Part shown: piece by piece, positions 19,277 through 29,607 of the stretch
Layout: every line of letters starts with the position of its first letter
Numbering within the stretch: the first letter of the stretch is position 1
Assembly (NCBI GenBank): GCA_029287455.1
Contig: JARFRB010000132.1
Coordinates: 1 to 40,510, forward strand
DNA length: 40,510 nucleotides
Reading direction: 5' to 3'
DNA from: Pelagibius litoralis
GTDB lineage: Bacteria > Pseudomonadota > Alphaproteobacteria > Kiloniellales > DSM-21159
Program-made: the position numbers and the translations under genes
The notes under the pieces: model-generated
The model's input: only the letters and a program-made list of their open reading frames with translations
Databases searched by the model: none
What the model was told of the DNA's origin: nothing

Positions 19277-19315
19277 GCCCAGGCCCTAGGCGGAAACCGT
19301 AGGCATTTTCTCCGG

Positions 19316-19612
19316 TCAACGATCGATGAGTGGGCATTCTTCCTTGCCGTCCGCGAGGCAAGCGTGGCGGGCATGCACCTGTTCAAGCAAGCCCTCCGCC
19401 GCATCCACGCTTTGCGCCATGCAACTCTGAAATTCGGCGATCTTCTCGTCGAAATCCGCGACGTCGCTCTCGCAGCGCCGGATGGAGAGTTCATCTGTGT
19501 AGCTGGCCGGATCCTCCACACAGGATGGGGGCACGGGCTCGGTGCAAAGCGACTGCCCGAGCGCGGGCGAGGTGAAGAGGAGGCCAAGGATAACCAAGAC
19601 AGCTATGCGCAT
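19316..19612 (-). CDS. Small secreted cysteine-rich protein
   Basis: An unrecognised 98-residue protein. A signal peptide is clear: MRIAVLVILGLLFTSPALG, cleavage likely before Q20. The mature part has six cysteines (in SLC, PSC, RRC, QSC, HAC and EEC) in about 78 residues, enough for three disulfides. An acidic helical stretch (DVADFDEKIAEF) sits between the third and fourth. This suggests a periplasmic or secreted helical protein held by disulfides. The start is ATG 19612; an upstream in-frame ATG at 19648 would place a charged stretch before the signal peptide. It is convergent with the HhH gene and divergent from the dienelactone hydrolase. Confidence 0.65.
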   Translation of the reverse strand: MRIAVLVILGLLFTSPALGQSLCTEPVPPSCVEDPASYTDELSIRRCESDVADFDEKIAEFQSCMAQSVDAAEGLLEQVHARHACLADGKEECPLIDR

Positions 19613-19774
19613 GACAAGAACCCCGAGGCAGGTTTCCTTCTGAGCCACATTGTGTGTCTTGCCCTAGAATCAAGTCCAGTAGAAGGGAATTGCGCCCGTC
19701 CCGTGCGGTCGGCATTGCCTTCCCATCGAAGGGATGACAGTGTTTCGCGCGCATTCATAAACCTGGAGCGAACC

Positions 19775-20449
19775 ATGGGCGAGACGATCACCTTGACAGC
19801 ATCGGATGGCTTCCAGCTTGCGGCGTATCTGGCCGAACCGGCGGGTGCCGCGAAAGGCCGCATTGTGGTTGTGCAGGAAATCTTCGGGGTGAACGTGCAC
19901 ATCCGCGCGGTCTGCGACGGCTTCGCGGCCGATGGCTATCGCGTGGTGGCGCCGGCGATGTTCGACCGGGAAGAGCGAGGGGTCGAACTGGGCTATCAGC
20001 CAGACGACATTGCGACGGGCCGGGCTTTCAAGGCGAAGATGGATATGGACGCCGCCATCCGAGACGTCGCCGCCGCCGCGGGCCAGGCAGCCCCTGGCGG
20101 GAAGGCCGGGATCGTCGGCTATTGCTGGGGCGGGTTGGTTACCTACGTCGCCGCTTGCCGCCTGGGCGACAGCATTGCTTGCGCGTCGAGCTATTATGGT
20201 GGCGGAACCGCCGATTATCTGAATGAAAAGCCGTCCGTCCCGATCATCTTTCATTTCGGCAGCGAGGACCAGTCCATCCCGCTTTCGCAGGTGGAGGCTA
20301 TCGAGAAAGCCAACCCCGATGCCACGGTCTACATCTACGAAGGCGCTGACCATGGCTTCAACTGCGACCATCGCGGCTCCTACAACGCGGAGGCTGCTGC
20401 CGTGGCGCGCGGCCGCACGCTTGCGTTCTTTGACGCGAATATTGGCTGA
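19775..20449 (+). CDS. Dienelactone hydrolase family protein
   Basis: An alpha/beta-hydrolase of 224 residues resembling carboxymethylenebutenolidase, which opens dienelactone to maleylacetate in chloroaromatic and aromatic degradation. The triad is C117 in GYCWGG, D165 in GSEDQSIP and H193 in GADHGFNCD. E35 in VVQEIFGVN is the residue that interacts with the cysteine in this family. Many close relatives act on other esters, so the physiological substrate is open. ATG 19775 follows GGAGCG; the reading frame is open far upstream but without homology. No aromatic-degradation cluster surrounds it. Confidence 0.9.
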   Translation: MGETITLTASDGFQLAAYLAEPAGAAKGRIVVVQEIFGVNVHIRAVCDGFAADGYRVVAPAMFDREERGVELGYQPDDIATGRAFKAKMDMDAAIRDVAAAAGQAAPGGKAGIVGYCWGGLVTYVAACRLGDSIACASSYYGGGTADYLNEKPSVPIIFHFGSEDQSIPLSQVEAIEKANPDATVYIYEGADHGFNCDHRGSYNAEAAAVARGRTLAFFDANIG

Positions 20450-20481
20450 GTAGGCGGTTTCCGGTACAGGGGTCGGCGCGC

Positions 20482-21324
20482 CTATCCGCCCCAATCCGGC
20501 AGGCTTTCCAGCCAGGCGACGATACCCGGGACCCATTCGGCGCGGTAGTCGTGCCCTTTGTCGTGCAGGCAGAGTTCCACTTGCTTTCCGCTGGCGCAGC
20601 GCCGCCAGAGGTCGCAGGTCAGGATGCCGCTCCGCGAGCTGGCGTCGACCACTGGCTCGCACCCATCGAAGCCCAGCCATTGTTCAATGCCCAGGCGTAC
20701 ATCGCCTTGATGGTAGACCTTCCGGATCGGCCGCCCTTTCATGGGGACGGTTTCGTCGCCGGTCCCATGCACGTGGCGCAGGTTGACCGGTGCCGCCGGG
20801 CAGGTTTGCGGATGCGGTTGCCAGAAGGCCCCGGCCACCGGCGCGTAGGCGGTAAAGCCGTCGCGCATGAAGCAGGCCAGGTGCCAGACCATGGATCCGC
20901 CTTGGGAAAAGCCTGTGGCCACCCGCCGGTTGGGCGCTACGGGCCAGCGGGATTCCACATCCTCGACCACCGATGCGACGAAAGCGACCTCGTCGCGCTG
21001 TCGGGAGGGGGAGCCTTGATGTGACCAGGTCCGGTTCAGGCCGTCGGGTGCCACGACGAGAAAGCCTTGCGCCGACCAGGCCTTTGCCACCGGCGCGTTG
21101 ATCGCCGCTTCGCCGGTGTTGCCGTAGCCATGGAAATGCACGGCGAGCGGCAGCGCTGTCATGCCGTCCCAGCCCGCGGGCGTCTTGACGTAGTATCGGC
21201 CCGTCTCGACCGGGCAAGGCGAAGCGTCGCCGCAGGCCTGCGCAGTCCCGGACTGGGCGATCGCCCCAAGGATCAGGCCGAGGCCGCCAAGCAGGAAGTG
21301 GGTGAGTTTGGAACCGCGCGCCAT
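20482..21324 (-). CDS. Secreted PHB-depolymerase-type esterase
   Basis: A 280-residue secreted alpha/beta-hydrolase of the poly(3-hydroxybutyrate) depolymerase / feruloyl esterase family (LpqC-like). The signal peptide runs to about TAQA at 27-30. The oxyanion region is AVHFHGYGNTGE. The triad is S140 in ATGFSQGGSM, D190 in GTGDETVP and H258 in DKGHDY. Several Cys residues (C31, C37, C222, C237, C243, C252) suggest disulfides in the mature enzyme. There is no polymer-binding domain, so an oligomer or small ester may be the substrate. ATG 21324 is preceded by GGAAGAG. It follows the ggt gene on the same strand by 29 bases. Confidence 0.82.
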   Translation of the reverse strand: MARGSKLTHFLLGGLGLILGAIAQSGTAQACGDASPCPVETGRYYVKTPAGWDGMTALPLAVHFHGYGNTGEAAINAPVAKAWSAQGFLVVAPDGLNRTWSHQGSPSRQRDEVAFVASVVEDVESRWPVAPNRRVATGFSQGGSMVWHLACFMRDGFTAYAPVAGAFWQPHPQTCPAAPVNLRHVHGTGDETVPMKGRPIRKVYHQGDVRLGIEQWLGFDGCEPVVDASSRSGILTCDLWRRCASGKQVELCLHDKGHDYRAEWVPGIVAWLESLPDWGG

Positions 21325-21353
21325 GATTTTCTCTTCCGATCCGTATGAACTGG

Positions 21354-22937
21354 CTATTGGGGGACGCCGCGAGAACTGTCGGTCTCGCTCACCGCTTCCG
21401 CCCAAGGATGATATGGATCGGCTGCGGCGAAATTGACCTCCCCCTCGCGCAGCACGCCGCAGGGGATAGCATAGTTGTTCGGCGCCACGCCCCGCACCTT
21501 GCGCTCGACCGGGAAGCGGGCCTCCAGGGCGGCGAGGATATCGGGATCGAGGCAGGGATCGGCGCCAACGGTTTCCAGCCCGCTAACGTCGACCCGGGGA
21601 TGGTGGATCGCCGAGTCCAGCGAGAGCCGGTAATCGCCAAGGAAGCTCGCCATCTGGGCCATCGCGCCGATGATCTTCCGACCGCCGGACGCGCCGATCG
21701 CGAAGGCGCGGTCTGCTGCCTCGCCAATCACCGGGACGTAGTTCGAAAGGGTGCGCTTGCCCGGCGCCAGGGAGTTGGGCTGCCCTGGCCGGGGGTCGAA
21801 CCAATTGATGCCGTTGTTCATGAGGATGCCGGTACCGGGTAGCGTCAGCCTGGCCCCGAAGACCGACAGAAGGGTCTGGGTTAGCGCCACCATGTTGCCT
21901 TGGGCATCGATCGCCGAAAGATGCGTGGTGCAAGAGGGGGCGGCCGAGTCGTTGTGATCCCCCAGGTTGGCGAGGCGAAACGCGAAGGCCTCCAACATGG
22001 CTTCCGTGAACGCGGCGAAGAAGGTGGCGTCCGGCTGAGCCCCGGCCTTGGGCTCAATCGCGAGGGCATCGAGCGCGCGCGCCAAGGTCGGCCCCCCGTT
22101 GAGCTCGGGCAGAACGAAGAGCTTTGCCTCGGGGCGCCTGACCTCCAGGGGCTCGACCCATCTGGGCCGGTAGCTCTCCAGGTCCGCCATGGCAAGGCTG
22201 CCGCCAGCATCACGAACCTCGGAAACGATGGAGCGCGCGATATCACCCTCGTAGAATTCGGCCGGCCCCTTGTCGGCGAGGCGCCGCAGGCACGCCGGCA
22301 AAGCATCGTTGCGAAGCATTCGGGGTGTGACCAGCGGCCCCGGCGGCAGGCCGTCGTCATCGAGATAGACCGCGCGGCAGCCGGGATCGCGGCGCAGATC
22401 CGTAACGGCATTGGTGATCTGAAGCTGGCTATACCAATCAAGCGCGATCCCTTCGTCCGCGAGCGCGATTGCGGGGGCCAGGGCTTCCGCCCAGGGCAGG
22501 GTGCCGAAGCGCTCAAGCACCTCGGCCAGCCCGGCCACCTGCCCGGGCACGGCCACGGCGCTGGCGCCGCGCAGGTTGCGCTGGTCAATCACTGCCGGCC
22601 AGCCGAAGAGATCCGAATCGGCTCCGGATTCGGCGAGGGGGTAGTCCTCCACGTCGAGGCCTACAGGCGAGCGCATGCCGAAATCCAAGGCGCGAACCCG
22701 GCTCTCCCCGGCAAGGCGCAGCAGCAGGCAGCCGCCGCCGCCCAAGCCGCTCATCCAAGGCTCCGCCACCCCGACCGCGAGGGCGGTCACCACCGCAGCA
22801 TCAATGGCGTTGCCGCCGCCCGCAAGAACGGCGGCGCCCGCCTCCGCCGCAAGGCGGCTTTGGGACGCGACGGCGCCGCCCCGGGTCTCCACCGCCGGCT
22901 TTCGGATCGATTGGCGGCGGGAGAATTGATCTGGCAT
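21354..22937 (-). CDS. ggt: Gamma-glutamyltransferase family protein
   Basis: A 527-residue Ntn-hydrolase of the gamma-glutamyltranspeptidase family, made as a precursor that cuts itself. The predicted nucleophile and new N-terminus of the small subunit is T337 in SCTTHLSAIDAQGNMV. The large subunit has GGNAIDAAVVTALAVGVAEP and GLGGGGCLLL. The small subunit ends with GASGGRKIIGAMAQ and HHPRVDV. No signal peptide is seen from ATG 22937, which is unusual beside periplasmic GGTs but common in cytoplasmic relatives that act on other gamma-glutamyl or cephalosporin-type amides. A longer start at 22982 does not add a signal peptide. The exact substrate is not certain. Confidence 0.88.
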   Translation of the reverse strand: MPDQFSRRQSIRKPAVETRGGAVASQSRLAAEAGAAVLAGGGNAIDAAVVTALAVGVAEPWMSGLGGGGCLLLRLAGESRVRALDFGMRSPVGLDVEDYPLAESGADSDLFGWPAVIDQRNLRGASAVAVPGQVAGLAEVLERFGTLPWAEALAPAIALADEGIALDWYSQLQITNAVTDLRRDPGCRAVYLDDDGLPPGPLVTPRMLRNDALPACLRRLADKGPAEFYEGDIARSIVSEVRDAGGSLAMADLESYRPRWVEPLEVRRPEAKLFVLPELNGGPTLARALDALAIEPKAGAQPDATFFAAFTEAMLEAFAFRLANLGDHNDSAAPSCTTHLSAIDAQGNMVALTQTLLSVFGARLTLPGTGILMNNGINWFDPRPGQPNSLAPGKRTLSNYVPVIGEAADRAFAIGASGGRKIIGAMAQMASFLGDYRLSLDSAIHHPRVDVSGLETVGADPCLDPDILAALEARFPVERKVRGVAPNNYAIPCGVLREGEVNFAAADPYHPWAEAVSETDSSRGVPQ

Positions 22938-23086
22938 GAATAAACGAGCCTTTCGGGGCAGCGTGACGAATCGGGGCAGCATGGCAAAGCCTAAGCCTAT
23001 AGTAACCGTTTTGGTGCTGGCGGCGCGACCCCCCCAAAGGCGGCAAGTTGGGCGTTCGGGGGCACGGCCGATCTAGGAGAGAGACC

Positions 23087-23773
23087 ATGAGCTACGTTAT
23101 AGCGACACCTGAATTGTCCTCGGTCGCCGTTGCCGGCGGCATCAGGCGCTTCCCTGTCCGCCGGATCTACTGCGTGGGGCGCAATTACGCCGAGCACGCC
23201 CGTGAGATGGGAGGGGATCCGGACCGCGAGCCCCCCTTCTTCTTCGCCAAGCCGGCCGACGCCGTAGTTCCGAGCGGGTCAAAAATCCCCTTTCCCCCTG
23301 GCACGCAGAACCTGCACCACGAAATCGAACTCGTCGTGGCACTGGGGGGCGAGGGGGCGGGCGTGGCGCCCGATAACGCGCTCGATCTGGTCTACGGCTA
23401 TGCCGTGGGCATCGATCTCACACGCCGGGACCTGCAAGGCGCCCTGCGCGAGAAGGGCCGGCCCTGGGAGCTGGGCAAGGGTTTCGACAAATCAGCGCCC
23501 ATCGGGCTGTTGTATCCGGCCAGCGCAATCGGTCATCCCTCGAAGGGCCGGATCTGGCTGAATGTGAACGACGAGCCGCGTCAGGACGGCGATATCGCCG
23601 ACCTCGTCTGGTCCGTGCCGGAACTGCTCTCCACCCTATCCCGCTACTTCACCTTGCGCCCTGGAGACCTGATTTTCACCGGGACCCCCGCGGGCGTGGG
23701 CCCGATCCAACCAGGCGACAAGCTCAACGGCGGCGTCGACGGCCTCGGCGAAATCGAGGTCTATATCGGCTAA
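23087..23773 (+). CDS. Fumarylacetoacetate hydrolase (FAH) family protein
   Basis: A 228-residue metal-dependent C-C hydrolase or decarboxylase, probably an acylpyruvate or fumarylpyruvate-type hydrolase. The metal triad is E79 and E81 in LHHEIELVVAL and D110 in GYAVGIDLTRRDLQ. The N-terminal block RIYCVGRNYAEHAREMG and the C-terminal GDLIFTGTPAGVGPI are family signatures. ATG 23087 follows AGGAGAG. It is divergent from the ggt gene across 149 bases in which I see no convincing promoter. Function in aromatic or amino-acid catabolism is likely but the substrate cannot be read. Confidence 0.9.
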   Translation: MSYVIATPELSSVAVAGGIRRFPVRRIYCVGRNYAEHAREMGGDPDREPPFFFAKPADAVVPSGSKIPFPPGTQNLHHEIELVVALGGEGAGVAPDNALDLVYGYAVGIDLTRRDLQGALREKGRPWELGKGFDKSAPIGLLYPASAIGHPSKGRIWLNVNDEPRQDGDIADLVWSVPELLSTLSRYFTLRPGDLIFTGTPAGVGPIQPGDKLNGGVDGLGEIEVYIG

Positions 23774-23856
23774 CCTTGCCCCGGCGGACACGCCGCGTCA
23801 TTCTTCACAGCTTACAAAGAGATGCATTTTGGATCGGGTTTTAGGGAGGCCGGGCC

Positions 23857-24768
23857 ATGCGGTGGAGGGGTGGGCGCAGGAGTCGGAATGTCGAGGACCG
23901 GCGTGGCCAAGGCGCAGGGGTTCCGGGCTATGGGCGAGGCATGCCGCGGGTCCGATTAGGCGGCCGCGGCGGCAAGATCGGTGGACTGGGCTTCCTGTTG
24001 ATCATCGTCCTGATGCTGGTTTTCGGCGTCAATCCGGCCACTTTGTTCCAGGATGCCGCCCCGCCGGACCTGGCGCCTCGGCAGCCGGTGCCGGACCAGA
24101 GCTTCAACCCACGGGCTGGCGGGCAGGACGAGTTGGCGGACTTCGTCTCGGTGGTTCTGGCGGATACGGAAGACACCTGGACGCCGATCTTTCGCCAACT
24201 CGGGGGCACCTACCAGCCGCCCACCCTGGTCCTCTTCAATGATGCCGTGCAGTCGGCTTGCGGCTTTGCCCAGGCGGCGGTTGGGCCGTTCTACTGCCCG
24301 GTGGACCAGAAGGTCTACATTGACCTCGCCTTTTACGACGAGCTGCGCTCACGGTTTCAGGCCCCGGGGGATTTCGCCCAAGCCTACGTGATCGCTCATG
24401 AGGTCGGCCATCACGTGCAAAACCTTCTGGGGGTGGCCAGCCAGGTGCAAGAGCTGCGGAGCCAATTGCGCCCGGAGGACGCCAACCGCCTGACGGTCCG
24501 CATGGAGTTGCAGGCCGATTGTTTCGCGGGAATCTGGGCGAACCACGCGGAGCGGGCGCGGCAGATCCTTGAGGAAGGTGACATCGAGGAGGCACTGAAC
24601 GCCGCGAGCGCGATCGGGGACGACCGAATTCAAAGACAGTCGCGCGGATACGTCACGCCGGACTCCTTCACGCACGGCACCTCCGAGCAGCGGATGCGCT
24701 GGTTCACCCGAGGATTGCGCTCGGGTTCTCTCGAAAATTGTGATACTTTCTCCGCTGACCGGCTCTAA
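23857..24768 (+). CDS. ypfJ: YpfJ-family neutral zinc metallopeptidase
   Basis: A 303-residue membrane-anchored protein with the zincin motif HEVGHH at 181-186 (H181, E182, H185) and a downstream MELQADCFAGIW that supplies the third ligand region. A single membrane helix at about 43-58 follows an Arg/Gly-rich cytoplasmic N-terminus. The segment QSACGFAQAAVGPFYCP is conserved in the family. The ATG at 23857 follows AGGGAGG. The protease fold is firmly indicated, but no physiological substrate is established for the family. It lies just upstream of the sigma factor gene, separated by 298 bases. Confidence 0.92.
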   Translation: MRWRGGRRSRNVEDRRGQGAGVPGYGRGMPRVRLGGRGGKIGGLGFLLIIVLMLVFGVNPATLFQDAAPPDLAPRQPVPDQSFNPRAGGQDELADFVSVVLADTEDTWTPIFRQLGGTYQPPTLVLFNDAVQSACGFAQAAVGPFYCPVDQKVYIDLAFYDELRSRFQAPGDFAQAYVIAHEVGHHVQNLLGVASQVQELRSQLRPEDANRLTVRMELQADCFAGIWANHAERARQILEEGDIEEALNAASAIGDDRIQRQSRGYVTPDSFTHGTSEQRMRWFTRGLRSGSLENCDTFSADRL

Positions 24769-24820
24769 GGGACTGGCGGGAGCACTTCGAAAGCGAAACA
24801 AATCGGCGGATTGCAGTGCG

Positions 24821-24845
24821 GAATCTTTCCGATTCTTGTTGAATC
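24821..24845. repeat. Alternating GAATC / GATTC / GAATC motif upstream of the sigma factor gene
   Basis: GAATC at 24821, its complement GATTC at 24831 and GAATC at 24841 recur at an exact 10-base period. Either adjacent pair could form a small hairpin, and the two hairpins exclude each other. The position is in the 298-base leader of the rpoD-like gene. The rest of this gap contains no ORF I can support and no clear promoter. A 6-base stem (25028-25033 with 25043-25048) lies just before the ribosome binding site. Confidence 0.35.
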
Positions 24846-25066
24846 AGGGGTTGTTGTCATTTGTGACCATTCCATTTCACCACAAGGCTTGACGTGGGCG
24901 CGTAAATCGCTCACATGGATGCCAACCTCCGGGCGCTCGCCATTGGAAACCCACGCCCTTGCGCGTGCAATGGTTAACAAAATGCGATGCCAGTTCCCGG
25001 TCAAAACACGAAGGTTGGATGGCAACTCCGCCGATTTCAGTGCGGCGGCAGGGAAGAGGTAAAGAA

Positions 25067-27025
<1,959 letters not shown>

Positions 27026-27045
27026 GCCGCTCGAAGGCTTAACCC

Positions 27046-27083
27046 GCGAAAGGCTCGGGGCGGAAACGCCTCGGGCCTTTCGC
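27046..27083 (+). terminator. Hairpin terminator after the rpoD-like gene
   Basis: Seventeen bases at 27046-27062 pair with 27067-27083 (two G-U wobbles) around a GAAA tetraloop, 20 bases after the stop. The following ATTCTTGG is only weakly T-rich. Confidence 0.75.
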
Positions 27084-27194
27084 ATTCTTGGCCTACCGGA
27101 GTAAAGCATTGACGCTCTCGACGCGGTCGGCGGATGATCGCGGTCCCGAGCGTGCCGGCCCGGCATGGAGATCGGATAGCAAGAGTGGGTCCAG

Positions 27195-27872
27195 ATGCGC
27201 GTTCTAATCATCGAGGATGACAAACAGGCGGCCGCCTATCTGGTGAAGGGGCTGAAAGAAAGCGGCTACGTCGTGGATCATGCCGAGACGGGCACCGACG
27301 GACTGTTCCTCGCCTCCAGCGAGCCCTACGACGCCATGATCGTCGACCGTATGCTGCCCGGCATCGATGGCTTGTCCATCGTAGAGATGCTACGCAAGAA
27401 CGAGATCCGGACGCCGGTCTTGATCCTCAGCGCGCTCGACAAGGTGGACGACCGCGTGACCGGCTTGAAGGCGGGGGGCGACGACTACTTGACCAAGCCC
27501 TATGCCTTCTCCGAACTGCAGGCGCGGCTGGAGGCCTTGCTGCGGCGCGGGTCGCCCAGCGCCGCGGAAACCCGCTTCACCGTCGGCGACTTGGCCCTCG
27601 ACCTCTTGTCGCGCACGGCGACGCGGGCAGGCCAGCCGATCGCCTTGCAGCCGCGGGAGTTTCAACTGCTGGAGTATCTCATGCGCCACTCCGGCCAGGT
27701 GGTGACCCGTACCATGCTGCTGGAGAACGTCTGGGGCTATCACTTCGATCCGCAAACGAACGTTATCGACGTGCACATCAGCCGCTTGCGCCAGAAGATC
27801 GATCAGTCCTTCGACACAGCCCTGCTGCACACGGTGCGGGGGGCCGGGTATTGCCTTCGTGCTCCGGCTTAG
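27195..27872 (+). CDS. OmpR/PhoB-family response regulator
   Basis: A 225-residue two-component regulator. The receiver domain (1-118) has acidic residues D8 and D9, phospho-acceptor D51 in MIVDRMLPG, S79 in LILSALD and K101 in DYLTKPY. The DNA-binding winged helix (about 127-222) includes LQPREFQLLEYLMRHSGQVV and the recognition region NVIDVHISRLRQKID. The last 14 bases overlap the start of the histidine kinase, the standard arrangement for a cognate pair. The signal is unknown; the sequence resembles CusR/CopR-type metal or envelope-stress regulators, though not strongly enough to name it. Confidence 0.94.
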   Translation: MRVLIIEDDKQAAAYLVKGLKESGYVVDHAETGTDGLFLASSEPYDAMIVDRMLPGIDGLSIVEMLRKNEIRTPVLILSALDKVDDRVTGLKAGGDDYLTKPYAFSELQARLEALLRRGSPSAAETRFTVGDLALDLLSRTATRAGQPIALQPREFQLLEYLMRHSGQVVTRTMLLENVWGYHFDPQTNVIDVHISRLRQKIDQSFDTALLHTVRGAGYCLRAPA

Positions 27873-29247
27873 GAAGTTTCTGCGCTCCACGACGGTTCGC
27901 TTTGCGCTGATCACTATCGCTTTGTTCGGATTTCTGATCAGCGCGATCCTGGGCCTTGTCTACGTGGCCACGGTGGGCGTGATCGACCGGCAGATGGACG
28001 AGACGATCCGCGCTGAAATCGTGGGCCTCACCGAGCAATACCGCCAACGCGGCCTGCCGGGCCTGATCCGTGTTATCGAGGAGCGCAGCCGGGGCGAGCG
28101 GACCGGCCCTTACAGCGTCTACCTCTTGACCGACTCGGTCTATCGGCCCATGGCGGGGAACCTGTCCGCCTGGCCGGCCTCCGCGGACCCGCGCGGCGAG
28201 GGCTGGGTCGAGTTCCCGATTCTGTCCAGCGAGAACGCCGGCGGCAAGCAGGTGCGCACGGCGCGGGCCCAGCTCTTCAAGCTGCCGGGCGGCCAGCATC
28301 TGCTTGTGGGCCGGGAGAACACGGAGCGCGCACGCTTCAACCGTCTCATCACCGAGGCCCTTATAGGGGCGCTGGTGCTCGGTATCCTCGTGGTCGCGGC
28401 CGGTGGCTATCTGGTCAGCCGTATGCTTTCCGCGCGTTTGGAGACGATCAATCGCGGCAGCCGTGCGATTCTGGCGGGCGATTTGGGCGAGCGCATGCCC
28501 CTGAACGGAAGCGGCGATGCCTTCGACCACCTGGCGGAAAATCTCAATCTCATGCTCGACCGTATCGCGCGGCTGATGACCGGCATGCGCGGAGTGGCCA
28601 ACGATATCGCCCACGACCTGCGCACGCCGATCAACCGCATGCGCAGCCGCTTGGAAATTACCTTGCTCGGAAATCCGGACGCAGCCGAGTCGCGAGAGGC
28701 GCTGGCGGCCACCATCAAGGAGACCGACGAGATCCTCGCGACCTTTAACGCGCTTCTCGGTATCAGCTTGGTGGAATCCGGCGCGCTCAAGGCGGAATTC
28801 AAGGAGGTCGATCTCTCCGGCGTGGCCCAGGATACGGTAGAGCTCTACGAACCTCTCGCCCAAGAGCGGGGCCTCGACCTGCGAAGCGCCATCGCACCGG
28901 GATTGCACTTGCGGGGAAACCGCCATCTGCTTTCCCAGGCTCTCGCCAATCTCTTGGACAACGCGGTCAAATACACACCCTCCGGCGGAACACTGAGACT
29001 CGAGGCGATGGCCACCGAGGAGGGCTCAAGGATTATCGTGGCCGACTCCGGCCCCGGGATTCCCGCTGAGGAGCGCGCGCGGGTTCTGGAGCGTTTCGTG
29101 CGCTTGGAGGATAGCCGCGGCGCGCCTGGCAGTGGGCTGGGTCTCAGCCTGGTCGCCGCCGTGGCCGCGCTCCACGACGCCCGGCTCGACCTGGAGGACA
29201 ACGCGCCTGGCCTAAGGGTGATCTTGAGCTTCCCGGCCGAAAGCTGA
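27859..29247 (+). CDS. Sensor histidine kinase, GTG start, paired with the upstream regulator
   Basis: A 462-residue inner-membrane kinase. Membrane helix 1 is at about 13-40 and helix 2 at about 167-187. The periplasmic sensor region of about 125 residues between them has no motif I recognise. A HAMP linker (188-240) leads to the H-box HDLRTPINR with H252, then the N-box NLLDNAVKYTP, DSGPGIP and SGLGLSLV of the ATPase domain. The GTG at 27859 lies inside the regulator gene (14-base overlap), implying translational coupling. The signal sensed is unknown. A hairpin lies about 40 bases after the stop. Confidence 0.93.
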   Translation: MLRLRKFLRSTTVRFALITIALFGFLISAILGLVYVATVGVIDRQMDETIRAEIVGLTEQYRQRGLPGLIRVIEERSRGERTGPYSVYLLTDSVYRPMAGNLSAWPASADPRGEGWVEFPILSSENAGGKQVRTARAQLFKLPGGQHLLVGRENTERARFNRLITEALIGALVLGILVVAAGGYLVSRMLSARLETINRGSRAILAGDLGERMPLNGSGDAFDHLAENLNLMLDRIARLMTGMRGVANDIAHDLRTPINRMRSRLEITLLGNPDAAESREALAATIKETDEILATFNALLGISLVESGALKAEFKEVDLSGVAQDTVELYEPLAQERGLDLRSAIAPGLHLRGNRHLLSQALANLLDNAVKYTPSGGTLRLEAMATEEGSRIIVADSGPGIPAEERARVLERFVRLEDSRGAPGSGLGLSLVAAVAALHDARLDLEDNAPGLRVILSFPAES

Positions 29248-29285
29248 GCCTCCGCGCGCCCTTTCGCCCCTATCGTGAATAAATA

Positions 29286-29313
29286 ACAAGGGCGGCACTG
29301 GGGCCGCCCTTGT
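29286..29313 (-). terminator. Hairpin terminator, best oriented for the small minus-strand gene
   Basis: An 11-base perfect stem (29286-29296 with 29303-29313) encloses a 6-base loop. On the minus strand it is followed by TATTTATTC, giving a T-rich tail; on the plus strand the tail is GC-rich. It can still end the kinase transcript from the other side. Confidence 0.7.
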
Positions 29314-29357
29314 CGTGAATGGGCCGTCTAAAGGCCGTGACTTAACGTCCTGTCCGT

Positions 29358-29438
29358 TTAGCGCGCGCGGCAGAGGCTGCTCCACCGTCCGCGAAACGTC
29401 CCCGGAACCTTCGGTACGGCACGCATTTCACTAGACAT
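29358..29438 (-). CDS. 26-residue peptide gene with maximal Shine-Dalgarno
   Basis: On the minus strand, ATG at 29438 opens a 26-codon frame ending TAA. The peptide starts MSSEMRAVPKVPG and ends FRGRWSSLCRAR. It is basic, with one Trp, one Cys and six Arg. Immediately upstream, a 16-base ribosome binding site complementary to the full 16S rRNA tail ends one base before the ATG. A T-tailed hairpin lies about 45 bases after the stop, so the gene forms a compact unit of its own. I recognise no family. It could be a bioactive or modified peptide, a regulatory small protein or a leader peptide. No modifying enzyme or cotranscribed gene lies downstream; the next genes on that side are on the other strand. 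Confidence 0.6.
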   Translation of the reverse strand: MSSEMRAVPKVPGTFRGRWSSLCRAR

Positions 29439-29439
29439 T

Positions 29440-29455
29440 GGATCACCTCCTTTCT
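29440..29455 (-). promoter_or_regulatory. Full-length anti-SD complement as ribosome binding site
   Basis: AGAAAGGAGGTGATCC on the minus strand is the exact reverse complement of GGATCACCTCCTTTCT, the 3' end of alphaproteobacterial 16S rRNA. The GGAGG core stands seven bases from the ATG, the ideal spacing. All other genes in the window have partial Shine-Dalgarno matches. Confidence 0.75.
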
Positions 29456-29607
29456 GTTGTTGAACGATAGGTTGAATCGTTAGCAGGGTTTTCGGCGTTG
29501 CGGCAAAGAAAATCGGCATGCTCTTCGCGCACCCCTCGCTCAAGTTTTCTTGATCCCGCGATCCTGCTTCGATAGGTACAGGGCTCTTGGGGGAAGAGGA
29601 GGCAGGG

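Noticed and set aside
19277-19315. Possible terminator after the HhH gene (GCCCTAGGCGG ... CCGTAGGC then ATTTTCT)
   Set aside because: Pairing requires two bulges in an eight-base stem, so it is too weak to list.
29440-29455. GGATCACCTCCTTTCT on the plus strand equals the 3' end of 16S rRNA, suggesting an rRNA remnant
   Set aside because: The bases before it (CTAGACATT) do not match the conserved rRNA end (GGCT), and on the minus strand it is perfectly placed as a ribosome binding site.
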